The notes under the pieces were generated by a model, which was not told where the DNA came from, ran no database searches, and saw only the letters and a list, made by a program, of their open reading frames with translations. Source: Gordonia polyisoprenivorans NBRC 16320 = JCM 10675 (lineage in GTDB: Bacteria; Actinomycetota; Actinomycetes; Mycobacteriales; Mycobacteriaceae). From it: DNA of 64,000 nucleotides. The translations under genes and the position numbers were made by a program. Numbering within the stretch: the first letter of the stretch is position 1; each line of letters opens with the position of its first letter. Positions 51,156-59,705 of this stretch are shown in pieces. The stretch spans positions 1 through 64,000 of the forward strand of contig NZ_BAEI01000043.1 of NCBI RefSeq assembly GCF_000241325.1, written 5' to 3'.

Positions 51156-51584
51156 ATGTCCACATCTGCACTTCGGGCCGGTCGAATCCGCGAAGTTTGG
51201 GATGCAGCATGGGATCGCGGCGACGTCGATGCCTTCGACGATCTACTGGGACCCGACTACCGCAGGATCGGCAGTTCTGGTGACGCCCAGGGCCGCGCAG
51301 CATTCAAGGACTCGATCGTGGCCACGCGAGCGGCATTTCCGTCGTTGGTGACCACGATCGACGACATCGTCGAAGATGGCGACCGGGTTGCGATCCGGTG
51401 GCACAGCACCGGGGTACACCAGAACTCCTTCCTCGGCGTTCCGGCGACCCGGCGCGAGGTGACGGTCAGCGGCGCCACCTTCGCCCGATTCGCCGACGAC
51501 GTCATCGTCGAGGAACACGTGACCTGGGATCCGCGGGCCCTTCTCGCGGCGCTCGGCATCATCAGCATCGGACAGGACCAGTGA
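51156..51584 (+). CDS. SnoaL-like/ester cyclase-fold protein
   Basis: A 142-aa NTF2-like protein: RIREVWDAAWDRGDVDAFDD, LLGPDYRRIG, GRAAFKDSIVATRAAFPSLV and VAIRWHSTGVHQNSFLGVPA, the usual SnoaL/ester-cyclase pattern. ATG 51156 has AGAGAGGACGAGAAG upstream. First gene of the plus arm, 2 nt before the flavin reductase. It may cyclise, hydrate or bind an unstable intermediate; activity unknown. Confidence 0.85.
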   Translation: MSTSALRAGRIREVWDAAWDRGDVDAFDDLLGPDYRRIGSSGDAQGRAAFKDSIVATRAAFPSLVTTIDDIVEDGDRVAIRWHSTGVHQNSFLGVPATRREVTVSGATFARFADDVIVEEHVTWDPRALLAALGIISIGQDQ

Positions 51585-51586
51585 CC

Positions 51587-52102
51587 ATGAGTACAGCCGA
51601 CCATCACACGCGCATGCACCCGGATATCAACGTGATGAAGCAGGTCAACCGCCAGTTCGTCACCGGGGTGACGGTGGTGACCGCGATGGACGCCGACAAA
51701 CCCCGCGGACTCGCCGTCAATGCCTTCTCCAGTGTGACGCTGGAGCCGCCGACGGTGATGGTCGCCGTGCAGCGAACGTCGTCGACGCACGAATGTCTTT
51801 ATCGCGCAGAGCATCTGGCTATCAACATTCTCTCGGTCGATCAGCTCGACGTTGTCGGGGTGTTCGCGACCAAGTCGGACGACAAGTTCGCCGCCCTGGA
51901 CTGGACACCCGGCCCGTTCGGCAGTCCGCTGATCGATCGCAGTAGCGCGCAGATGGAAGTCGAGATCCGCGAGCGGCTGCAAGCCAGCACGCACACACTG
52001 TTCGTCTGCCGGGTCCTACACGCGACGGCGAGCGACCGCGCTCCCATGGTGTACGGCGCGGGTAAGTTCTTCGACGGTGGCGCACTGACACCGATCAGCT
52101 GA
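51587..52102 (+). CDS. Flavin reductase (HpaC/RutF-like)
   Basis: A 171-aa split-barrel FMN reductase. FVTGVTVVTAMDADKPRGLA, VNAFSSVTLEPPTVMVAVQR, TSSTHECLYRAEHLAINILS and the C-terminal PMVYGAGKFFDGG are family hallmarks. It would supply FMNH2 to the LLM monooxygenase encoded in the opposite arm (46154), completing a two-component oxygenase. It begins 2 nt after the SnoaL-like stop. Confidence 0.92.
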   Translation: MSTADHHTRMHPDINVMKQVNRQFVTGVTVVTAMDADKPRGLAVNAFSSVTLEPPTVMVAVQRTSSTHECLYRAEHLAINILSVDQLDVVGVFATKSDDKFAALDWTPGPFGSPLIDRSSAQMEVEIRERLQASTHTLFVCRVLHATASDRAPMVYGAGKFFDGGALTPIS

Positions 52103-52160
52103 CGCCGATGTGCGAGGCGGATGCCGTGACGACGGAGTCGTTGGGATGAAGGAGAATGCG

Positions 52161-52847
52161 ATGGTCATCAATGGGACAGGCAACGGATCGATCCAGGCAC
52201 GTCTGGTCACCGAGATCCGTCGTCGTATCATCGCCGGCGAGATCCTACCCGAGGTCAACATCTCCGAATTGGCTCTCGCCGAAGAGTTCGGTGTCAGCCG
52301 AACACCGGTCCGCGAGGCATTCAAACAACTGCAGACCGAGGGGCTCATCGAGATACGGCCTCGCGTAGGTACTTTCGTCACCACGCCCTCGCGCCGCGAG
52401 ATCACCGAACTCTTCGAGATGAAGGAACTACTCGAGGGCGCAGCGGCGCGCTTACTCGCCCAACGCGGACGCGTCCCTGAACTCGACCTCCTCGAAGAGA
52501 ACCTCCGCCAAGCCGATGAGGCAGTGGCCCGCGACGACCGCGACCGCTACGCCGAACTCGTCGAGGAGTTCCACAACCTGCTCATCGTCGGTGCCGACAA
52601 CAAGAAACTCGAAGCGCACTACCGGACTCTGATGAACCAACTCGCCTATGCCCGCCTGGTCCATACCTCACTCGGTCAGCCCGGTCGCGCACTGCAATCC
52701 GACCGAGAGCACCACCACGTCGTCGATCTGATCACCGCCAAGGATGGCGACAGCGCCGAACGCGTGATGCGCGAACATGTGCGCGCCAGCCGGCAGGCGT
52801 TACTCATCGGACTCGACTCCACCCCCAAGGGAGGGCCAACCTCATGA
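52161..52847 (+). CDS. GntR-family (FCD) regulator of the divergon
   Basis: A 228-aa GntR protein: winged helix IRRRIIAGEILPEVNISELA, EEFGVSRTPVREAFKQLQTE and GLIEIRPRVGTFV; FCD effector domain with YAELVEEFHNLLIVGADNKK and DREHHHVVDLI (metal-binding His set). ATG 52161 has AAGGAG six nt upstream; an ATG at 52146 lacks a good site. It overlaps the RibB-like gene by ATGA, so the two are made together. Confidence 0.9.
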   Translation: MVINGTGNGSIQARLVTEIRRRIIAGEILPEVNISELALAEEFGVSRTPVREAFKQLQTEGLIEIRPRVGTFVTTPSRREITELFEMKELLEGAAARLLAQRGRVPELDLLEENLRQADEAVARDDRDRYAELVEEFHNLLIVGADNKKLEAHYRTLMNQLAYARLVHTSLGQPGRALQSDREHHHVVDLITAKDGDSAERVMREHVRASRQALLIGLDSTPKGGPTS

Positions 52848-53461
52848 CTGCCACCCTCGACCGTCCAGCTCACACAGCAGACGAGCCCACGCCATCGCCG
52901 AAGGCGCAGAACGCCCGCCGGTGTTCTTCCGAGACAATCCTTCTCGATGAATCAGGCGCCCTACTGGTGTTCGCCGCAGATGTCGCCACGACAGCACAAC
53001 TGGCTTTCGCCATCAGGCATTCGTCCGGACTGGTACACGCCGCCATGCCCTCGTTTCTCCTCGACAAGCTCCGCATTCCCGATCAGCCCGTGTTTGCTTC
53101 CGAGGACTCGCGGCTGTCGTTCACCGTCGCAGTTGATGCTGCTAACGGAATCGGCACCGGCATCTCCGCGCACGATCGGGCGCGCACCCTGCGCGTACTG
53201 GCGGACGGTTCGAGTGTTCCGGACGACCTGGTCCGGCCCGGTCACGTAATGCCGGTCCGGTGTGATGACGGCGGCTACCGGAGTCGTCGGCGCTGCTGGG
53301 AACTCGCCGTCGAGCAGGTAACCGCACAAGGCCATGCACCTGTGGCCGTGGCCGTGCGGCTGGTCGACGAATCCGGCGACATCCTCGACCCGGCAGCGGC
53401 CTTCTCGTTCGGAGTGACTCACGGAATCTCGGTCTCCGATGTGCGCGAGTCCTCCTACTAG
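52844..53461 (+). CDS. RibB-fold protein lacking the DHBP-synthase active site
   Basis: A 205-aa homologue of 3,4-dihydroxy-2-butanone 4-phosphate synthase. Core matches: LAFAIRHSSGLVHAAMP, FTVAVDAANGIGTGISAHDR and DDLVRPGHVMPVRCDDGG. Compared from memory with E. coli RibB, the metal/substrate loop DRENEGD is absent (LLDESGALLVFAAD), the conserved GGHTEA is RRCWEL (His lost), and the late catalytic Glu region reads VAVRLVDESG. A normal synthase activity is therefore unlikely. Coupled to GntR by ATGA; perhaps a ligand-binding or accessory protein for the flavin system. Confidence 0.8.
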   Translation: MTATLDRPAHTADEPTPSPKAQNARRCSSETILLDESGALLVFAADVATTAQLAFAIRHSSGLVHAAMPSFLLDKLRIPDQPVFASEDSRLSFTVAVDAANGIGTGISAHDRARTLRVLADGSSVPDDLVRPGHVMPVRCDDGGYRSRRRCWELAVEQVTAQGHAPVAVAVRLVDESGDILDPAAAFSFGVTHGISVSDVRESSY

Positions 53462-53581
53462 ACCCTGACACCTCATGGCGTGTGGCGGCGGTCGGTCGCC
53501 GACGCCTGCCCCCCTGCCTGCCCCCTTGCGCACCCCACCCCTCCCAATTATTGTTTTCCATACAAACACTAGGGAGTCACC

Positions 53582-54226
53582 GTGACCACTGCACGTCGCG
53601 CCAGCCGCGAGGCCGGCAAGGCCACCCGCAGCGCACTGCTGCGTGCGGCCGGTGAAGTGTTCGCCGAGGTCGGGGAGACCGCGTCGGTGGCGCAAATCTG
53701 CGCCCGGGCCGACGCCTTTCCCAATCAGGTCACCTACTACTTCGGGTCCAAGGAACAGTTGTTCGTCGAGGTGGCGTGTGCGGCGGTGCTGCGCGCCGGT
53801 CGGCATGCCGAGCAGGCCGCGGCGTCGGCGACAACGGTCCGTGACTACACCCGCACCCTCGTCGAGACCCTCCTCGGCCCGCAGTCGCGCAACGTCGAAC
53901 TGTTCACCACCGCCATGCTGCTGGTGTCACGTCGCACCGATCTACGCCCCCACATCACCGAAACGCTGTCCACCCTGCACGACCGCGGCGAGGCCGCGCT
54001 CCTCGACACCCTGGTCCGCACCGGATGGCAGCTGCGGGCCGAGATCGGCGTCGAGGCCCGGGCCTTCTGGTCGGCGATTTTCGGTTTGACCGTCCAAAAT
54101 GCAGCCACCGGAGACGAATTGGGGACATCCGTCGCCGAGGCCGTCACCGTTCTGTTCACCAACATGGGCATCCCCGACAGCGTGCTCGACCAGCCGCTGA
54201 CCCCCACCGGAAAGGCATCGCCGTGA
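53582..54226 (+). CDS. TetR-family regulator
   Basis: A 214-aa TetR protein. HTH: TRSALLRAAGEVFAEVGETA, VAQICARADAFPNQVTYYFG and KEQLFVEVACAAVL. The C-terminal half fits TetR_C with dimer helices (AEIGVEARAFWSAIFGLTVQ). GTG 53582 has GGGAG 6 nt upstream, and TGTTT/AAACA inverted arms lie before it. It overlaps the AidB-like gene start by GTGA, so the regulator and enzyme are co-expressed, suggesting autoregulation. Confidence 0.87.
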   Translation: MTTARRASREAGKATRSALLRAAGEVFAEVGETASVAQICARADAFPNQVTYYFGSKEQLFVEVACAAVLRAGRHAEQAAASATTVRDYTRTLVETLLGPQSRNVELFTTAMLLVSRRTDLRPHITETLSTLHDRGEAALLDTLVRTGWQLRAEIGVEARAFWSAIFGLTVQNAATGDELGTSVAEAVTVLFTNMGIPDSVLDQPLTPTGKASP

Positions 54227-55935
54227 CCTGGACCGACCCGACCACCACCAACCCGAGCACCACCGCCGAAACGGCCCACCCGCAGCCGCATCTGACCCAC
54301 ACGGTCTTCAATCAGTCCGGACCGCGCGTCGACGTCAACGAGTACGAGCTGAATATCGTTCTGCAAGAAGCTGTTGCGCGTCACGACGCGGGATGGGCCG
54401 AGGCAGAGCTGCGTGAGGTCGGCGCGCTGGTCGGCAGCGCGGAGTTCCAGCGCGACGCGCACTTGGCCAACACCATCACCCCTGAACTGCACACCTTCGA
54501 CCGGTGGGGCCACCGCATCGACGAGGTCGAGTACCACCCGTCGTATCACCGCATCATCTCCGCATCGATTTCCCATGGCGCCCATACCCGTTGCTGGGCC
54601 GACCCGCAGCCGGGCTCACATGTCGCCCGGGCCGCGGTGTTCATGCTCTTCGGTCAGATCGAGCCGGGCCATGCCTGCCCGGTGTCGATGACCCATGCGG
54701 TGATCCCGTCACTGGAACTGCAACCCGACGTCGCCGCCGCCTGGGTACCGAAAGCACTGTCCCGCAGCTACTCTCCCGAACTGTCCGCCGACAAGGCATC
54801 GGCGATCTTCGGGATGTCGATGACCGAGAAGCAGGGCGGGTCGGATGTCCGCGCCAACACCACCGTCGCCCGACCGGTCGGCGCGGGCGGCCCGGGCGCG
54901 GAGTACCTGCTGACCGGGCACAAGTGGTTCTGCTCGGCGCCGATGTCGGATGCGTTCCTGGTGCTCGCACAGGCGCAGGGCCCCGGCGGTGAGGGACTGT
55001 CGTGCTTCCTGCTCCCCCGCGTGCTACCCGACGGAACCCGCAACGTCTTCCGCATCCAGCGGCTGAAGAACAAGCTGGGCAACAAGTCCAACGCGTCCAG
55101 TGAGATCGAACTCGACGGCACCGTCGCGCTGATGGTCGGCGAGCCGGGCCGCGGAGTGCGCACCATCATCGAGATGGTCGCCCAGACCCGACTGGACTGC
55201 GTGCTGGGCAGTGCCGCCGGGATGCGGCAATCCGTCGCCGAAGCGGTGTGGCATGCCCGCCATCGCGCGGCATTCGGTGCGACGCTGGCCGACCAGCCGG
55301 CCATGACCGCCGTATTGGCCGATCTCGCACTGGAATCCGAGGCGGCCACGGTCACCGCGATGCGCCTGGCCCGCGCCCACGACGAGGATGCCTCGGACAC
55401 CGAACGTGCCTTCCGTCGCCTGGCGACCGCGGTGGCCAAGTACTGGATCTGCAAACGCGGCCCGCATCACGCCTACGAGTCCCTGGAATGCCTGGGCGGC
55501 AACGGATACACCGAGGACTTCCCGCTCGCCATGCGCTACCGCGAACAACCGGTGATGGCCGTGTGGGAGGGTTCGGGCAACGTCATCGCCCTCGACGTGT
55601 TGCGCGCCATGACCCGTGAACCGGAATCGGTCGGCGCCTTCGACGCCGAAGTGAACCTGGCACGCGGTGCGCACGCCGACCTCGACGCCCACCTCGACCG
55701 GTTGCGCAACCAACTCGGCGAACTCGCCGGACTCGATGCCGCAGCCGCTCAGCGCAACGCGCGACGGGTCGTCGAATCGATGGCGCTGGCGCTGGAAGCG
55801 TCTCTGCTCGTACGGTTCTCACCGACCGAGGTCGCCGAGGCATTCATCGCCGCGCGACTCGGCACCGACCGCGGATTCGAGTACGGCACCCTACCCACCG
55901 GCACCGACCTGGAGCTCATTCTGTCTCGTCAGTGA
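54223..55935 (+). CDS. AidB-like acyl-CoA dehydrogenase
   Basis: A 570-aa long-form acyl-CoA dehydrogenase of the AidB/isovaleryl-like group. FGMSMTEKQGGSDVRANTTV, GHKWFCSAPMSDAFLVLAQA, KNKLGNKSNASSEIELDG and VMAVWEGSGNVIALDVLRAM match it closely. E. coli AidB binds DNA and flavin in the alkylation response; whether this one acts on acyl-CoA is unknown. The C-terminal tail after about residue 470 is long and helical. GTG 54223 overlaps the TetR stop. Its end overlaps the convergent LysR gene by 20 nt. Confidence 0.9.
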   Translation: MTWTDPTTTNPSTTAETAHPQPHLTHTVFNQSGPRVDVNEYELNIVLQEAVARHDAGWAEAELREVGALVGSAEFQRDAHLANTITPELHTFDRWGHRIDEVEYHPSYHRIISASISHGAHTRCWADPQPGSHVARAAVFMLFGQIEPGHACPVSMTHAVIPSLELQPDVAAAWVPKALSRSYSPELSADKASAIFGMSMTEKQGGSDVRANTTVARPVGAGGPGAEYLLTGHKWFCSAPMSDAFLVLAQAQGPGGEGLSCFLLPRVLPDGTRNVFRIQRLKNKLGNKSNASSEIELDGTVALMVGEPGRGVRTIIEMVAQTRLDCVLGSAAGMRQSVAEAVWHARHRAAFGATLADQPAMTAVLADLALESEAATVTAMRLARAHDEDASDTERAFRRLATAVAKYWICKRGPHHAYESLECLGGNGYTEDFPLAMRYREQPVMAVWEGSGNVIALDVLRAMTREPESVGAFDAEVNLARGAHADLDAHLDRLRNQLGELAGLDAAAAQRNARRVVESMALALEASLLVRFSPTEVAEAFIAARLGTDRGFEYGTLPTGTDLELILSRQ

Positions 55936-56806
55936 TCCCGACCGCGTCGAGGATGGCGTTACGGATCCTCGACGCGGTGTTGGGCAGCCACATGGCCATC
56001 ACCGGGGTCATCGGCGGATCGTCGAACGAGACGACGCGAATCTGGTTCTGGTACAACCATCCCGGCTGATTGGTGACGAACGCACACGCATCCGGATGGG
56101 TGATCACCGACATGTGCGGTGGAGTGCCACGCAGATTCGACACGACGATCTCCGGCTCGAAACCCGCTCGGCGACAGTACGACACGATCATGTTCTTGTA
56201 GTCGTCCTCGAGTTCGGACACCACGATCGGATGATCGGCGAGATCGCGCATCGCACACGTCGGATTCTCCGACAGCGGATTGTCGGCGTTGACCGCCAGC
56301 CGCAGCTCGTGTCGAGTGGCGATGGCGCCGGCGAGATCGGTCGGCGCGGTGTGCGAGCGGGCGAGCACCATGTCGACGTCGCCGGACATGATGGCATCGC
56401 GGATGTCACCCGGCCAGAGCGGCTTGACCGTGATCAGCAACGACGGATCGGCCAACACCGCACCCTCGATGACCTGGAACACCTCCGACGGCGCCAACCC
56501 CGGCGTGTGCCCGATGGAGAACGGGTCGGGCTTGTTGTCGTCGATCATCTTGACCTCGGCCGCGAGATTCGACCCGCCCGCCAACAACGGGATCGCCCCC
56601 TCGTAGAGCGCAACCCCGGCCGGCGTGGGCGTCAGGGTTCGTCGCGACCGAGAGAACAACTCGACGTCGAGTTGCCGCTCGAGTTCGCGAATCGCGACAG
56701 AAAGCGCCTGCTGGGAGATGTAGAGCCGCTCGGCCGCCACCCGCAACGACGGGGCATCGACCACCGCCATGAACATCCGCAGCCGTCGAAGATCGAGATC
56801 GCGCAT
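55916..56806 (-). CDS. LysR-family regulator
   Basis: A 296-aa LysR protein: HTH LDLRRLRMFMAVVDAPSLRV, AERLYISQQALSVAIRELE and LFSRSRRTLTPTPAGVALYE, then an effector domain (DPFSIGHTPGLAPSEVFQVI). It overlaps the AidB-like gene tail to tail. Palindromes at 56863-56909 upstream may be its autoregulatory site. Target uncertain: the divergent fusion gene at 57217 is 410 nt away. Confidence 0.9.
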   Translation of the reverse strand: MRDLDLRRLRMFMAVVDAPSLRVAAERLYISQQALSVAIRELERQLDVELFSRSRRTLTPTPAGVALYEGAIPLLAGGSNLAAEVKMIDDNKPDPFSIGHTPGLAPSEVFQVIEGAVLADPSLLITVKPLWPGDIRDAIMSGDVDMVLARSHTAPTDLAGAIATRHELRLAVNADNPLSENPTCAMRDLADHPIVVSELEDDYKNMIVSYCRRAGFEPEIVVSNLRGTPPHMSVITHPDACAFVTNQPGWLYQNQIRVVSFDDPPMTPVMAMWLPNTASRIRNAILDAVGITDETE

Positions 56807-56862
56807 TACCGGCCTACCGCCTTTCTCGCCCCACCCTCAAGGTCGCCTTGTTGGAAGACAAC

Positions 56863-56909
56863 ATATCCGATATCGATGAGCGTCGTTTGTCATTCTATTG
56901 TTGTCAATA
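56863..56909. promoter_or_regulatory. Palindromes upstream of LysR
   Basis: ATATCcGATAT (56863-56873) and TATTG-TTGT-CAATA (56896-56909) are perfect-arm palindromes 57-104 nt upstream of the LysR start. The 410-nt gap 56807-57216 otherwise holds only the repeats at 57164-57203; a plus-strand frame at 56848-57201 looks spurious. Confidence 0.4.
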
Positions 56910-57163
56910 CCCCCAGTGGTTGACCGCGTCCGGGTGGACAATGAGTCAGAGCCCATTTCCCGCACGCGATCGGCGTGGCATCGGGGGTGCCATGTCGTCG
57001 ACCGGCAGCCGACAAACAGCCGCACGCTGGCGCTTTACCGCGGGGCGATCCACATCACGGCCCCGCACGCCGCGGCACAGAGGGGTTGCCGCGGCGTACG
57101 GTCACGTCCTTTCCCGCGGCCCGTCGATCGTGCATTCTCACAGGCGCATCGGTAGCGCCGCCT

Positions 57164-57203
57164 GGTCACATGGAACGATGGTGAGCACATGTCTCATGTG
57201 ACC
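57164..57203. promoter_or_regulatory. Inverted GGTCACATG/CATGTGACC with inner palindrome
   Basis: Perfect 9-bp arms 57164-57172 and 57195-57203 are 22 bp apart; the right arm is also half of CACATG-TCT-CATGTG (57186-57200). The site abuts the GGGAGGA ribosome site of the fusion gene, so a bound regulator would block expression. Confidence 0.55.
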
Positions 57204-57216
57204 GGGAGGACACCGC

Positions 57217-59613
57217 ATGACCCACGAGGCCCAGTTGCACGACCTCGATCCGCGCACCCCCGTCATCGTCGGCGTCGGGCAGGCGTCCGAGCGCATCACC
57301 GACGCCGACTACCGGGGTCTGGGTGAGGCCGATCTGGCCGCCCGCGCGCTCGATGCGGCACTGACCGACACCGGCGTCGCACCCACCGAGGTGGCACGGG
57401 CCGTCGACACCGTCGTGGCGGTGCGATCCTTCGAGGTGTCGAGTCCGCTCTCGTCGTCGCCGCTGGGCCGTCCGGACAACATGCCGCGCGCGGTCGCCGG
57501 CCGGATCGGGGTCACGCCGCGGCGCGCGGTCACCGAGGTGGTCGGCGGACAGAGCCCGCAGAAACTGGTCGACGAGTTCGCGCAGTCCATCGCCGACGGC
57601 AATGCGGACGCTGTGCTGATCTTCGGCTCAGAGGTGATGTCGACGGTTCGGCACGCGCTCAAGTCTCCGCCCGCCGAAGCGCGCCCCGACTTCTCCGAGA
57701 CGGTGCCCGGCGATCACGAGGACCGCGGATTCGGGCTCAAGGGCCTCACCTCGGTGCAGGAGGCGCGACATGGACTCCTCGAGCCGATCACCCAGTACGC
57801 ACTGCTGGAGAACGCCCGGCGGCACCGTCGGGGACTGTCCCGCGCCGACTACGCGCGGTCGATGGCCGAACTGTTCGCCCCGATGTCGGTGATCGCGGCC
57901 ACCAATCCGCATGCGGCGTCACCGGAAGCGCGATCGGTCGAGGAAGTCGCGACGGTGTCGGACTCCAATCGCGAACTGGCCGAACCCTATACGCGCCTGT
58001 TGGTCGCGCGCGATCAGGTGAACCAGGCCGCGGGGGTCGTCGTGATGTCGGTGGCCAAGGCCACCGAACTCGGAATCGATCCCACGCGTTGGGTATTCGT
58101 GCACGGACACAGCGATCTGCGGGAGCGGCCGTTGATGGAACGCGACGACCTGTCGACGAGTCCCGCGTCGATCGCCGCGATGAACACCGCCCTCGACATG
58201 GCCGGCCTCACCCTCGACGACATCGCCTTCCTCGATTTCTACAGCTGTTTCCCGATCGCGGTGTTCAACATCTGCGATGCCTTCGGCCTGCGCGCCGACG
58301 ATCCGCGTGGGTTGACCGTCACCGGCGGACTGCCGTACTTCGGCGGGCCCGGCAACAACTATTCGATGCACGCGATCGCCGAGGTCGTCGATCGAGTGCG
58401 TTCGCGCCCTGGCACTTTCGGTCTCGTTGCCGCCAACGGCGGGCTGATGAGCAAGTACTCGGTGGGCATCTACGCCACCACACCGACCCCGTGGCAGGCC
58501 GGCGACGATGCCCGCATCCAGCGAGAACTCGACAGCCGACCGTCCGTCGACGAGCGACGCAATGCCGACGGCGCCGCGACCATCGAGAGTTTCACCGTGT
58601 TGCCCGCCGACAAGAATGGGCGCCGTAAGTCCATCGTCGTCGGCCGGCTCGGCGACGGCGCGCGCTTCGTCGCCAACGGCGCCGAGGGCGATGATGAACT
58701 CCTCGAATTGCTGACCGGGAGTGACGATCCCATCGGCTCACCGATCTACGTCCGGTCCTTCGCCCGCGGCAATCGCGTGACCGTTTCCGATGAGCGGATG
58801 TCCGAGTTGTTCCCGGTCGGACCGCACGGCTTTCGGGCAGAGTACGAGAACGTCGTCGTCCGTCGGGACGGCCGTGTCCTCGAGGTGACGATCAACCGGC
58901 CCGCGGCGCGTAATGCACTCGACCCGGCGGCCAACGCCGAACTCGACGAGATCTTCGACGCCTACTTCGCCGACCCCGACCTCTGGGTGGCGATCCTCAC
59001 CGGAGCGGGCGACAAGGCGTTCTCCGCCGGAAACGACCTGGCGCACATGGCCGGAGACGCGATGCTCGCGGTCCCGAAGAACGGCTTCGGCGGGCTCACC
59101 TCACGCCGGGAACTACCCAAGCCGGTGATCGCCGCCGTCAACGGCGTGGCCCTCGGTGGTGGTCTCGAGATCGCTCTGGCGTGCCACATCATCGTCGCCG
59201 ACGAGAAGGCGAGTTTCGGTCTGCCCGAGGTGAAGGTGGGCCTGGCCGCTGCCGCGGGCGGACTCGTTCGGCTACCGCGCGCGATCGGCCCGGCACTGGC
59301 CCGCGACATGATCCTCACCGGCCGCCGCATCGACACCGCCGAGGCCTACCGCATCGGTCTGGTCAGCCGCATCGCCGACCACGGCCAGGTACTCGTCGCC
59401 GCACGTCAAGTGGCACAGGAGATCCTGGCCGGCTCGCCGACGTCGGTCCGGGCATCGTTGCAGGCAATGGCCGACGCCGAGGCCATCGACGATCCGGTCG
59501 AGGCGATCGAGGCGACCTCCTCGGTCCTCGACTCGCTGCTGATCAGTCAGGACACCATCGAGGGGATCAGTGCGTTCGTCAGCAAGCGTCCGCCGCGGTG
59601 GACGGGGCGGTAG
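57217..59613 (+). CDS. Thiolase-like (TLP1) / enoyl-CoA hydratase fusion
   Basis: A 798-aa two-part protein. Residues about 1-540 form an SCP2-thiolase-like unit (TPVIVGVGQASERI; FLDFYSCFPIAVFN; GGPGNNYSMHAIAEVV; NGGLMSKYSVGIYAT) with the TLP1 C-terminal add-on (SPIYVRSFARGNRVTVS). The thiolase nucleophile position reads VVGGQSPQKLV, no Cys, as in mycobacterial TLP1. Residues about 542-798 are a complete crotonase: TINRPAARNALDP, AFSAGNDL, ALGGGLEIALACHI and FGLPEVKVGL, with both catalytic Glu positions present. The hydratase is likely active; the thiolase half may only bind CoA. GGGAGGACACCGC precedes the ATG. Confidence 0.88.
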   Translation: MTHEAQLHDLDPRTPVIVGVGQASERITDADYRGLGEADLAARALDAALTDTGVAPTEVARAVDTVVAVRSFEVSSPLSSSPLGRPDNMPRAVAGRIGVTPRRAVTEVVGGQSPQKLVDEFAQSIADGNADAVLIFGSEVMSTVRHALKSPPAEARPDFSETVPGDHEDRGFGLKGLTSVQEARHGLLEPITQYALLENARRHRRGLSRADYARSMAELFAPMSVIAATNPHAASPEARSVEEVATVSDSNRELAEPYTRLLVARDQVNQAAGVVVMSVAKATELGIDPTRWVFVHGHSDLRERPLMERDDLSTSPASIAAMNTALDMAGLTLDDIAFLDFYSCFPIAVFNICDAFGLRADDPRGLTVTGGLPYFGGPGNNYSMHAIAEVVDRVRSRPGTFGLVAANGGLMSKYSVGIYATTPTPWQAGDDARIQRELDSRPSVDERRNADGAATIESFTVLPADKNGRRKSIVVGRLGDGARFVANGAEGDDELLELLTGSDDPIGSPIYVRSFARGNRVTVSDERMSELFPVGPHGFRAEYENVVVRRDGRVLEVTINRPAARNALDPAANAELDEIFDAYFADPDLWVAILTGAGDKAFSAGNDLAHMAGDAMLAVPKNGFGGLTSRRELPKPVIAAVNGVALGGGLEIALACHIIVADEKASFGLPEVKVGLAAAAGGLVRLPRAIGPALARDMILTGRRIDTAEAYRIGLVSRIADHGQVLVAARQVAQEILAGSPTSVRASLQAMADAEAIDDPVEAIEATSSVLDSLLISQDTIEGISAFVSKRPPRWTGR

Positions 59614-59663
59614 CGATTGGCGCCGGTGCACCGTTGTGGTGCGGAAGATGTGGTGTCTCACCG

Positions 59664-59703
59664 GGGCTCGAGGCTCGTCGCTAACGCTCCTCACACCTCG
59701 ACC
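59664..59703. repeat. Dispersed hairpin repeat, single unit
   Basis: GGGCTCGAGG (59664-59673) to CACCTCGACC (59694-59703) with the inner GCTCGTCGC...GCTCCTC. Fourth locus of the family, lying 51 nt after the fusion gene between convergent genes. Confidence 0.75.
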
Positions 59704-59705
59704 AC

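Noticed and set aside
56848-57201. 117-codon plus-strand frame in the 410-nt gap
   Set aside because: No ribosome site, low-complexity Arg/Ser composition and it covers two palindromic regulatory sites; no family seen.
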